From Chitinophagaceae bacterium UBA4412 (GTDB lineage: Bacteria > Bacteroidota > Bacteroidia > Chitinophagales > Chitinophagaceae), in the NCBI GenBank assembly GCA_002400445.1, contig DGQO01000145.1, forward strand, positions 13,017 through 29,195: a stretch of DNA of 16,179 nucleotides. The letters run 5' to 3'. Of the stretch, positions 7,003 through 13,541 are shown piece by piece; position 1 is the first letter of the stretch, and every line of letters starts with the position of its first letter. The translations under genes were made by a program, and so were the position numbers. The notes under the pieces are model-generated. The model worked only from the letters and a program-made list of their open reading frames with translations. It was not told the DNA's origin and did no database searches.

Positions 7003-9108
7003 ATGCCTGTATTTAATCAATCCCGCAAGAATGTGATCCGCCTGATATTTATTGGGATGTTTGTCGTAATTATTGCCCGGCTTTTTACGCTGCAGGTTGT
7101 TTCTTCCAAATATAAAATGATGGCCGATGATCAGGGAGTGTTTCGTAAAGTGGTATATCCCGACCGGGGCATTGTGTATGATAGGAAAAACCGGCCCATC
7201 TTACGGAATACGATTATTTATGACCTGATGGTAACACCCGGCAAAATCAGGGGCACCGATACTGCGCTGCTTTGCAATATTCTCGGTATTGATACAGCGG
7301 AATTTCGCAATAGGATTATTACAGCTATCATCAAGAATCGCAGTTACCGGCCCTCCATTTTTGAAGCTATGCTAAGCGATGAGAAGATGGCGATGATCAA
7401 CGAGAACCTATACAAGTTTGCACCGGGGTATTACCTGCAGGAACGTCCCGTTCGGGATTATCCTTACGATGCAGCCGGAAACATCCTGGGGTACTTGAGT
7501 GAAGTGGACACTAACTTTCTCAAGCGCCACCCGGATGAAGGCTATGTATCTGGCGACTATGCCGGTAAAACCGGAATGGAACTGTCTTACGAGAGGGTGC
7601 TCATGGGTAAGAGAGGCATTGAGTATTACAAGCGGGATAATAAAAACCGTATTACTGGCCGCTGGGAAAATGGGGAGTTTGATACGACTGCCATTGCAGG
7701 CCAGAATATGCATACTTACCTGGATATAGAGCTGCAGGAACTGGGCGAAAAATTAATGGAAAATAAAGTGGGGGCTATTGTTGCGATTGATCCGCAAACG
7801 GGTGGTATCCTGGCCATGATAAGCGCTCCCACATACAAACCCCGCCTGCTCACCGGCTCTGAAAGGAAAAAACATTACACCGAATTATTGCTCGACCCAC
7901 GTATCCCGTTTTTGAATCGTACGATTGGTGCGAAATATTCGCCGGGTTCTACATTTAAAACATTGCAGGGTCTCATCGGCCTGCAGGAAGGCGTAATTAC
8001 GGCCAGTACACAATTCTCTTGTAGCGGTGCATTCTATGGATGCGGCAAGCCCATGCGCTGCCTCGATCCAGGTGTTTTTTCTCTGCGTCCTGCCATCACG
8101 CACAGTTGTAATACTTATTTTGCTAACGTAATGCAGCGGGTGATCAATAATCCTAAATACCCCAGTGTAGATAGTAGCCTCAGCGTATGGGCAAGGTATA
8201 TGCGGGCCTTTGGTCTTGGCCATAGGTTAGGTGTAGATTTGCCATCTGAGAAAGCGGGCAGCATACCCACTCCTGCCACCTATAACCGAATTTACGGTGA
8301 AGGGCATTGGAACTTTTGCACCTTCCGTTCTGTAAGTATTGGCCAGGGAGAGGTAGAGACCACACCATTGCAGGTGGCCAATGAAATGGCTTACCTCGCT
8401 AACAAAGGTTGGTACATTACGCCACATGTTGTAGATTCCATTGAAGGCGGCGATGAATTTGAATTGCTCACCCGCTTCACCGAAAAACACACCGCCGTAA
8501 ATATTCCGGACAGTCTTTTTGAACAAGTGCATGATGGTATGCAGGGCGTAATGGATGGAGGTACGGGGCGCTATGCCAAGGTGCCGGGAATTGTCGTATG
8601 CGGTAAAACCGGAACGGTGGAAAATGCCTATAAAGGCGTGAAGCAAAAAGACCATGCTTTTTTTGCCGCTTTCGCTCCCCGTGATAATCCCCGCATAGCC
8701 ATTGCGGTTATTTGTGAAAACGCAGGTTTTGGATCAACCTCTGCAGCACCGATTGCTTCTCTCATGATTGAAAAATACCTGAAAGATTCTATCGAGGGCA
8801 AGGAGCGGAACGCCAGGGTAGAACAGATCTCTAAAATGAATTTGCTCCCACCGAGGCTGGTAAAAGAAATCAGGGCCAGGGATTCTATTATGCATTCCAG
8901 GGATGCGGCATACCTGCAGGCTAAAGGTTACATCAAAATTGTGAAAGACACAACCGGCTTAGAAAATGATGAAGTAGAAAACGCAGATTTAGATAAACTG
9001 AAAAAGCAGGCTCCAAAAAAACAGCCAGCACAGGATACCGTAAAAACAAATGCTGTTTTGCCAGGTGAAAAACGCAAACCCGCAGTGGCGGATTCAACAA
9101 AAAATTAA
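7003..9108 (+). CDS. mrdA: Peptidoglycan D,D-transpeptidase PBP2 (elongasome class B PBP)
   Basis: PBP2 crosslinks the glycan strands made by RodA in the periplasm during cell elongation and is a beta-lactam target. The 701-residue protein shows a short cytoplasmic start, one membrane helix (about 11-31), the dimerisation/pedestal region opening with PDRGIVYDRKNRPI, and the transpeptidase domain with all three active-site motifs: SxxK at S316 (STFK), SxN at S368 (SCN) and KTG at K535 (KTGT). From about residue 620 there is a charged, low-complexity tail of some 80 residues rich in Lys, Asp, Ala and Pro, longer than in well-studied proteobacterial PBP2 proteins. rodA follows after 24 bases, so the synthase pair is co-expressed. 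Confidence 0.96.
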   Translation: MPVFNQSRKNVIRLIFIGMFVVIIARLFTLQVVSSKYKMMADDQGVFRKVVYPDRGIVYDRKNRPILRNTIIYDLMVTPGKIRGTDTALLCNILGIDTAEFRNRIITAIIKNRSYRPSIFEAMLSDEKMAMINENLYKFAPGYYLQERPVRDYPYDAAGNILGYLSEVDTNFLKRHPDEGYVSGDYAGKTGMELSYERVLMGKRGIEYYKRDNKNRITGRWENGEFDTTAIAGQNMHTYLDIELQELGEKLMENKVGAIVAIDPQTGGILAMISAPTYKPRLLTGSERKKHYTELLLDPRIPFLNRTIGAKYSPGSTFKTLQGLIGLQEGVITASTQFSCSGAFYGCGKPMRCLDPGVFSLRPAITHSCNTYFANVMQRVINNPKYPSVDSSLSVWARYMRAFGLGHRLGVDLPSEKAGSIPTPATYNRIYGEGHWNFCTFRSVSIGQGEVETTPLQVANEMAYLANKGWYITPHVVDSIEGGDEFELLTRFTEKHTAVNIPDSLFEQVHDGMQGVMDGGTGRYAKVPGIVVCGKTGTVENAYKGVKQKDHAFFAAFAPRDNPRIAIAVICENAGFGSTSAAPIASLMIEKYLKDSIEGKERNARVEQISKMNLLPPRLVKEIRARDSIMHSRDAAYLQAKGYIKIVKDTTGLENDEVENADLDKLKKQAPKKQPAQDTVKTNAVLPGEKRKPAVADSTKN

Positions 9109-9132
9109 AATAAATTAAAAGCATTTTATATT

Positions 9133-10482
9133 ATGGCTCATCAAAATCCCATCATTGCAAAAGGCATCGACTGGGTGATCGTATGGCTCTATGCGCTCAT
9201 TGTCTGTATTGGGCTGGTGTGTATTTTCTCTGTGGAGTTTAAAGGAGACGATCGGTTTTTCCAGAGCCTGTTTTCATTTCAAAAGAATTATAGCAAGCAG
9301 ATGCTTTACCTGTGTATCAGCGCTATCCTGGCTACTTTCATTTTGCTCACAGATAGTAAATTTTTTACTGCAACGCCCAATCTCTTATATGCTTTTGGCA
9401 TCTTGCTCATGCTGGCTACGTTCGTTTTTGGTAAAAATGTAAACGGCTCCAGGAGTTGGATACCACTGGGTTTTATGAACCTGCAGCCCGTAGAAACCTG
9501 CAAAATATTTACGGCCCTGGCCCTGGCTAAGTACCTGGCGCAGCCTGATACGGATTTCTCTAAAACACGCTCCCACGCCATTGCTGCGGCAATCTGTTTT
9601 TTGCCCATCGTATTTTCTTTATTGCAAAATGAAACCGGGCTTGCCCTCGTTTACTTTGCTTTTTTATTACCCATGTACAGGGAAGGATTGCCACCGGGCT
9701 ACCTCATTGCAGGCGCATCCTTAGGCATATTGATGGTGATTACATTATTACTTCCCACGCTCACCTTATTAATTTCGCTGGCCGTGATTGCTGTGTTGTG
9801 CTTATGGCTCATGGGTAGGCGTATTAAGCGCAACCGGAACCTTATTGTAATTATTATAGGCTTCTGGGGCATCAGCTCATTATTTGTAGGTGTAGCAGTT
9901 CCATTTTTATTTACCCATGTATTTCAAAAATACCAGGCAGACCGAATTTTTAGTATGGTTGGCCGGGACAACCCCTTTATTGAAGACACCCCCGGCGATG
10001 ATGCAGAGGCTGCTGCAGCGGCTAAAAAGAAGAAAGGGGATAAAGAAAACTATAATGTAAAACAGTCTAAAATTGCCATCGGCTCCGGCGGATTTTTTGG
10101 CAAGGGTTTTTTAAAAGGCACGCAAACGCAAGGTGATTTTGTGCCGGAACAACATACAGATTTCATCTTTACTTCCCTGGGAGAAAACTTTGGTTTTTTG
10201 GGTACCACCACGCTAATGCTGCTATACATGGCCCTGCTCCTGCGCATTGTTTTTATTGCAGAACGACAGCGGAGCACTTTTAGCCGGGTATATGCATACT
10301 CGGTAGCCGGACTGATATTTTTTCATGTGGCGGTAAATATCAGCATGACCATCGGCCTGGCCCCGGTAATTGGCATTACGCTGCCCCTGATGAGCTACGG
10401 GGGCTCATCGCTACTCACATTTACGATCCTCATTTTTATCATGGTGAAACTTGATGCAGATCGGCAGATGGTGCTGCGATAG
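9133..10482 (+). CDS. rodA: SEDS peptidoglycan glycosyltransferase RodA
   Basis: RodA polymerises lipid II into glycan strands in complex with PBP2. The 449-residue protein has the many membrane helices of the SEDS family and the conserved blocks GSRSWIPLGFMNLQPVE (helix 2/3 loop), QNETGLALVY, QSKIAIGSGGFFGKGFLKGTQTQ, PEQHTDFIF with the catalytically important Asp at D343, and the closing PLMSYGGSSLL. The large extracytoplasmic loop carries an unusual run of about 20 hydrophilic residues (284-306) containing five Ala and then four Lys directly before the conserved YNVKQSKIAIGSGG block. In enterobacterial RodA this segment is short. The insert is in frame and leaves all conserved blocks intact, so the enzyme should be active. 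Confidence 0.96.
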   Translation: MAHQNPIIAKGIDWVIVWLYALIVCIGLVCIFSVEFKGDDRFFQSLFSFQKNYSKQMLYLCISAILATFILLTDSKFFTATPNLLYAFGILLMLATFVFGKNVNGSRSWIPLGFMNLQPVETCKIFTALALAKYLAQPDTDFSKTRSHAIAAAICFLPIVFSLLQNETGLALVYFAFLLPMYREGLPPGYLIAGASLGILMVITLLLPTLTLLISLAVIAVLCLWLMGRRIKRNRNLIVIIIGFWGISSLFVGVAVPFLFTHVFQKYQADRIFSMVGRDNPFIEDTPGDDAEAAAAAKKKKGDKENYNVKQSKIAIGSGGFFGKGFLKGTQTQGDFVPEQHTDFIFTSLGENFGFLGTTTLMLLYMALLLRIVFIAERQRSTFSRVYAYSVAGLIFFHVAVNISMTIGLAPVIGITLPLMSYGGSSLLTFTILIFIMVKLDADRQMVLR

Positions 10483-10496
10483 CCAAAAGCACCATC
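10467..10496 (+). terminator. Hairpin overlapping the rodA stop codon
   Basis: A perfect 9-bp inverted repeat, GATGGTGCT (10467-10475) and AGCACCATC (10488-10496), encloses a 12-base loop that holds the rodA stop codon. It is followed by AATTCTTTCAGG, so there is no clean T tract. It may weakly end the elongasome transcript or protect its 3' end rather than act as a strong terminator. Confidence 0.4.
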
Positions 10497-10508
10497 AATT
10501 CTTTCAGG

Positions 10509-10516
10509 TATTTTTG
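10509..10516 (+). promoter_or_regulatory. Possible promoter -7 box of the MBL-fold gene
   Basis: TATTTTTG matches all fixed positions of the Bacteroidota TAnnTTTG box and would start transcription about a dozen bases before the ATG at 10536. No TTG is present near -33, where the sequence is occupied by the 3' arm of the hairpin at the rodA stop. Confidence 0.4.
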
Positions 10517-10535
10517 CTTCCTTATTTAAAGTATT

Positions 10536-11273
10536 ATGAAAATTATCCCACTGAGCGAAGGCGCTTTTAGTATAGATCAAACAAAAGTTTTTGTGCCCTT
10601 CAATAAAGAGCAAGACAATCTGCAGGAACGGCCAAAGGGCAGTTTACTGGTAGAGGTGCAGCCCTTTGTGGTGGTTACACATGATGATATTATCCTGCTG
10701 GATACGGGCCTTGGTTTTAGCAATGAAAATGCTGTGTTGCAAATTCACCAGAATCTGGCTGACAACGACATTAATCCAGGCGATGTGACGAAAGTATGGT
10801 TAAGTCATTTACACAAAGACCACGCTGGCGGTGCAACCCTGGGCAAGGGCGATAAGCAACTACTCAGTTTTCCTAATGCAACCTATTTTGTAAATCGCCT
10901 GGAGTTGGATTTTGCTATAGAAAAAGGAAGGCCTTCTTATATCCCGGAAGAGTTTGAAATTCTGCAACGGCATCCCAATGTGCAGTTTATTATCGGATCG
11001 GGAAAAATTGCACCAGGAATACATTTTGAAACTACCGGGGCCCACAGTCCCCACCATATGGCGGTTTGGATAGAAGAAGATGGTCAAAAAGTTTTCTTTG
11101 GCGCAGATGTAGCACCGCAGTTACAGCAAATGAAAAGCAGGTTTATAGCCAAATATGATTACGACGGAAAGAAGGCTATGGAACTCAGGGGCAAGTGGTG
11201 GGAACAAGCCAATGAAGAACATTGGACCATGCTCTTTTACCACGACATCAAGACGCCAATGATTGGCTTGTAA
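10536..11273 (+). CDS. Metallo-beta-lactamase-fold metallo-hydrolase
   Basis: A 245-residue soluble cytoplasmic protein (no signal peptide or membrane helix) with the MBL fold. Seen: LLDTGLG of the first strand pair, the metal-binding HLHKDH motif (H91, H93, D95, H96), AHSPHH with H174 as the likely third ligand, FFGADVAP with bridging D191, and a C-terminal H236 in FYHDIK. All positions needed for a dinuclear zinc site are present. The overall layout (N-terminal acidic insertion, SHLHKDHAGG, GADV, FYHD near the C-terminus) resembles the lactonase/quinolone-signal-type hydrolases of the superfamily more than true beta-lactamases or glyoxalase II, but the substrate cannot be read from sequence. 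Its position behind rodA may be incidental, since a hairpin and a promoter-like box separate them. Confidence 0.88.
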   Translation: MKIIPLSEGAFSIDQTKVFVPFNKEQDNLQERPKGSLLVEVQPFVVVTHDDIILLDTGLGFSNENAVLQIHQNLADNDINPGDVTKVWLSHLHKDHAGGATLGKGDKQLLSFPNATYFVNRLELDFAIEKGRPSYIPEEFEILQRHPNVQFIIGSGKIAPGIHFETTGAHSPHHMAVWIEEDGQKVFFGADVAPQLQQMKSRFIAKYDYDGKKAMELRGKWWEQANEEHWTMLFYHDIKTPMIGL

Positions 11274-11417
11274 AAAAAAGAGGCCTGCCCTAAAAAGAGC
11301 TGGCCGTTGCTAACCTATGAAAAACACCTACCGCAAAACTATATAAAAAAATATCTTATACAACTTTTTGTCTATATTTTTATTCCCTGAGCGCAAATAT
11401 CTTGAGAGCTGATCAAT

Positions 11418-11440
11418 AAAAAGCCCCCGTTTCCGGGGGC
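11418..11440 (-). terminator. Intrinsic terminator of the sigma-factor operon
   Basis: GCCCCCG (11423-11429) pairs with CGGGGGC (11434-11440) around a 4-base loop; on the minus strand the stem is followed by TTTTT (11422-11418). It lies 33 bases beyond the stop of the Spy-like gene. The remaining sequence between this terminator and the MBL-fold gene (11274-11417) is AT-rich and holds nothing I can name; no equally good terminator for the plus-strand gene is visible. Confidence 0.88.
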
Positions 11441-11472
11441 CGTATCTAAAAAGGAATGAATGAAAATGTACT

Positions 11473-11886
11473 TTAACGCTGATCGCCATTTCTTCTCAGG
11501 CTGGATCTTTGTTGATTTTTATTCTGCCGCATTTTCTTAAGCCGGTCTACTAATTTCTTTCTAAACTCTGCATCCTTTACATAAAAAGTATTCGTTCTTT
11601 CCGCCCCAAGAATACGGTTAAAACGCTCTTCATATTTTTTCTTAATGGTAAGCACGGCTTCCTGCCTCTTCAGTTCATTATCCATTGCCCGGAGGTTGCG
11701 CAGCTCAGCATCAAAAGATGCATGCACCGGCCAAAAAGTTTTGGCTTCTGCTTCTGTAAGGTTTAGCTCCCGGGTCATATAAGCGATGTAAAGTGCTTCT
11801 ATTTTTTCGGATTTATCTCCAGGTTGTGCCTGTGCCTGGCTGGTAAAACCCAGGCATAAAAAAAGGTATAATAAAATTTTCTTCAT
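11473..11886 (-). CDS. Secreted Spy/CpxP-like periplasmic protein
   Basis: A 137-residue protein with a classical signal peptide (MKKILLYLFLCLGFTSQAQA, cleavage near residue 20) and a mature part that is predicted to be almost fully helical and highly charged. The stretch LNLTEAEAKTFWPVHASFDAELRNL is the Bacteroidota form of the LTxxQ-type motif of Spy/CpxP/CnrX-like proteins, which bind unfolded proteins or metals and dampen envelope-stress signalling. The C-terminus is strongly basic (Lys/Arg/Asn/Gln-rich). It is the last gene of the operon with the ECF sigma factor and the anti-sigma-like protein, starting 25 bases after the latter. I infer a periplasmic chaperone or stress sensor for that system. 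Family assignment is by motif and context, and the exact function is unknown. Confidence 0.75.
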   Translation of the reverse strand: MKKILLYLFLCLGFTSQAQAQPGDKSEKIEALYIAYMTRELNLTEAEAKTFWPVHASFDAELRNLRAMDNELKRQEAVLTIKKKYEERFNRILGAERTNTFYVKDAEFRKKLVDRLKKMRQNKNQQRSSLRRNGDQR

Positions 11887-11911
11887 TGGTTTAATTATTA
11901 AAGTACAGAAC

Positions 11912-12748
11912 TTAATTCATGACGCCTACCGTCTTTAGCATATCATTGAGTGTATTGTCATCCAGCATATAATCCATTGCATCGGGCAAATTGTTTTCAT
12001 CAGTAAGAGAAGCTACCAGTGCAGCATCCACATCTTGTCCTTTGCTTTCTAAAAAACTAACAATGGCATCATCGCTTAGGGTATTAAAGGTTTCATCCAC
12101 GTTATTCTGCTGTATCATTTCAGAGGCCTCTGCCATAACTGCTACCCCTGCGGCAGTTTGCTGGCTGTTATTATGAAGCATAAATAGCGTGCTCATGCTT
12201 ATTAAACCGATGAGTGCCGCGGCCACTGCATATTTAAATGAACGCAGTCTCCCACGCATATCTATTACTTTAGCCTCTCCAGATTGTGCAGGTATTTCCA
12301 CTTTAAATTGTGCAAAATATCCTTGCGGCACATTGAAAACATTAGTTCTCCCAATGCCAGCCACGAGGGGAGAGATCAACTCAGTTTCTGCTGCCACACC
12401 TGCATTGGCAGCAAGTGCAGAGCGGCTTTCTTCAAAGTAATATTTGGGTACAGTAAATACATTTTCAGTGCCAATAGCCGCAATCTCCGGCGATAGCCTG
12501 GCTGTTTCTTCAGTAACAGTTTCTACATCTTCAGCTTTGATCCGATCCATTACGCTGGAAGCAAATTGCTCAAAGTATCCGGCAGGTACGGCAGGCATTG
12601 CAGGATTATGCTGCGTGGCCAGTAATACCTGGGTGGGTAGCCATTCAAAATAATGTGGAGGAACTGTAAAAACATTACAAAGCGGCACAGCAGCTACTAC
12701 AGGGCTTAACTCCTGTAACTCTTGTAATATGTGTGCCTGGCGTGTCAT
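11912..12748 (-). CDS. Membrane anti-sigma-like protein with repeated NVFxVPxxYF motifs
   Basis: A 278-residue protein with no name I can assign. The N-terminal 165 residues, expected in the cytoplasm, contain a repeated motif: LSPVVAAVPLCNVFTVPPHY (from residue 14), LSPEIAAIGTENVFTVPKYY (from 85) and ISPLVAGIGRTNVFNVPQGY (from 125), plus a short copy VPAGYFEQF at 54. A basic stretch (RGRLRSFKY) leads to one membrane helix at about 171-192. The last 85 residues are acidic and probably periplasmic. Single (F/Y)xVPxxYFE motifs are seen in Bacteroidota proteins next to ECF sigma factors. Its position directly behind a sigma gene (33-base gap), topology and size point to an anti-sigma role, but no zinc-binding ZAS motif (HxxxCxxC) is present, so that role is inference. 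Confidence 0.7.
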   Translation of the reverse strand: MTRQAHILQELQELSPVVAAVPLCNVFTVPPHYFEWLPTQVLLATQHNPAMPAVPAGYFEQFASSVMDRIKAEDVETVTEETARLSPEIAAIGTENVFTVPKYYFEESRSALAANAGVAAETELISPLVAGIGRTNVFNVPQGYFAQFKVEIPAQSGEAKVIDMRGRLRSFKYAVAAALIGLISMSTLFMLHNNSQQTAAGVAVMAEASEMIQQNNVDETFNTLSDDAIVSFLESKGQDVDAALVASLTDENNLPDAMDYMLDDNTLNDMLKTVGVMN

Positions 12749-12781
12749 TCGATTTTTTAGACGGTTTTTGGGTGCTAAAGT

Positions 12782-13333
12782 TTAACGGTTAAGGATGTAA
12801 TCTTCAATCTTTTTTACAGCGTGATGATAGCTTGCTTTGAGGGCTCCCTCACTGGTTTCAAGCACCCTGCTCATTTCTTCGTAGGGCATTTCTTCAAAAT
12901 AACGCAGGTTAAAAACTGCCCGCTGTTTATCAGGTAATTTTTGAATGGCCAATTGCAGTTTCCATTCCAGTTTATTGCCATCAAAATCTTTATCAGCCAC
13001 TAATTTATTACTGAGCGTATTTTCTTCATCACTGAGCGAAGCAGTACTACGCCGTTTTTGCTGTTCCAGGAAAGTGAGGCTCTCATTAGTGGCAATGCGG
13101 TAAAGCCAGGTATATAACTGGCTGTCTTCCCTGAAGTTTGCCAGGTTCTTCCACACCTTAATAAACATATTTTGCAATACATCATTTGCATCTTCATGTG
13201 TAACTACCATACGCCGTACATGCCAATACAATTTCTCCTGGTATTTTCTAATGATACGTGTATAAGCAGCTTCTTTGGTGCTTTCGTTTTTAAACTGCAA
13301 TAGCAGTTCTTTATCATCAAGGTGCTCTGTCAT
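12782..13333 (-). CDS. ECF-family RNA polymerase sigma factor (RpoE-like)
   Basis: A 183-residue extracytoplasmic-function sigma factor, which directs RNA polymerase to a small set of stress promoters. Region 2 spans about residues 22-95, with DANDVLQNMFIKVWKNL and FREDSQLYTWLYRIATN (the -10 recognition helices). A variable acidic linker follows (about 96-122). Region 4 runs from about 125 to 178, with LPDKQRAVFNLRYFEEMPYEEMS and the helix-turn-helix SEGALKASYHHAVKKI that reads the -35. There is no region 1 or 3, as usual for the class. The frame stays open to a TTG at 13369, but the ATG at 13333 (MTEHLDDKELL) is preferred because it begins where ECF proteins normally begin and a perfect -7 box lies just upstream. 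It leads a three-gene operon with the anti-sigma-like and Spy-like genes. Confidence 0.93.
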   Translation of the reverse strand: MTEHLDDKELLLQFKNESTKEAAYTRIIRKYQEKLYWHVRRMVVTHEDANDVLQNMFIKVWKNLANFREDSQLYTWLYRIATNESLTFLEQQKRRSTASLSDEENTLSNKLVADKDFDGNKLEWKLQLAIQKLPDKQRAVFNLRYFEEMPYEEMSRVLETSEGALKASYHHAVKKIEDYILNR

Positions 13334-13351
13334 ATGTATCGATAAGGACAA

Positions 13352-13359
13352 CAAAAGTA
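13352..13359 (-). promoter_or_regulatory. Probable -7 box of the sigma-factor operon
   Basis: On the minus strand this reads TACTTTTG, matching every fixed position of TAnnTTTG. Transcription would start near 13346, giving a leader of only about a dozen bases before the sigma ATG. No TTG is found 19-21 bases upstream. That position falls inside the inverted repeat at 13373-13393. Confidence 0.5.
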
Positions 13360-13372
13360 AAAAAAGCAATGT

Positions 13373-13393
13373 ATAGATGGTGATTCCATCTAT
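13373..13393. repeat. Inverted repeat (operator-like dyad) upstream of the sigma gene
   Basis: ATAGATGG and CCATCTAT form a perfect 8-bp dyad with a 5-base spacer. It covers the place where the -33 element of the sigma-operon promoter should be and lies in the only intergenic region shared with the divergent caspase-TPR gene. It could be the site of a dimeric regulator, or a chance dyad. Confidence 0.4.
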
Positions 13394-13507
13394 TGGTTTA
13401 ACTCAGGCCATACAATGATGGACTACTCCTGGCAGAATTACCATTTATTTAGTAAAGTATGCTCCTTTAATGGTAACGAAAAATACAATGGCTGCATCAT
13501 GAAGAAA

Positions 13508-13521
13508 TATTTTTAAATTTA
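13508..13521 (+). promoter_or_regulatory. Possible -7 region of the caspase-TPR gene
   Basis: Two overlapping five-of-six matches to TAnnTTTG occur here, TATTTTTA (13508-13515) and TAAATTTA (13514-13521), 20-26 bases before the ATG. No TTG stands at -33 for either. In a region this AT-rich the match may be chance, or the promoter may be read by another sigma factor such as the divergent one. Confidence 0.22.
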
Positions 13522-13541
13522 GAGAGCATTCAAACCAATAT

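Noticed and set aside
10536..11273. True beta-lactamase next to the PBP2/RodA genes
   Set aside because: No signal peptide is present and the residue pattern around the zinc site fits the broad MBL-fold hydrolases rather than class B beta-lactamases.
11277..11320. GGCC-type short inverted repeat after the MBL-fold gene as a plus-strand terminator
   Set aside because: Only four bases pair around a 16-base loop and no T tract follows, so it is too weak to call.
13334..13369. Upstream TTG start for the sigma factor adding a Leu-rich 12-residue N-terminus
   Set aside because: The extension would span the perfect -7 box and the predicted transcript start, and ECF proteins do not carry such a hydrophobic leader.
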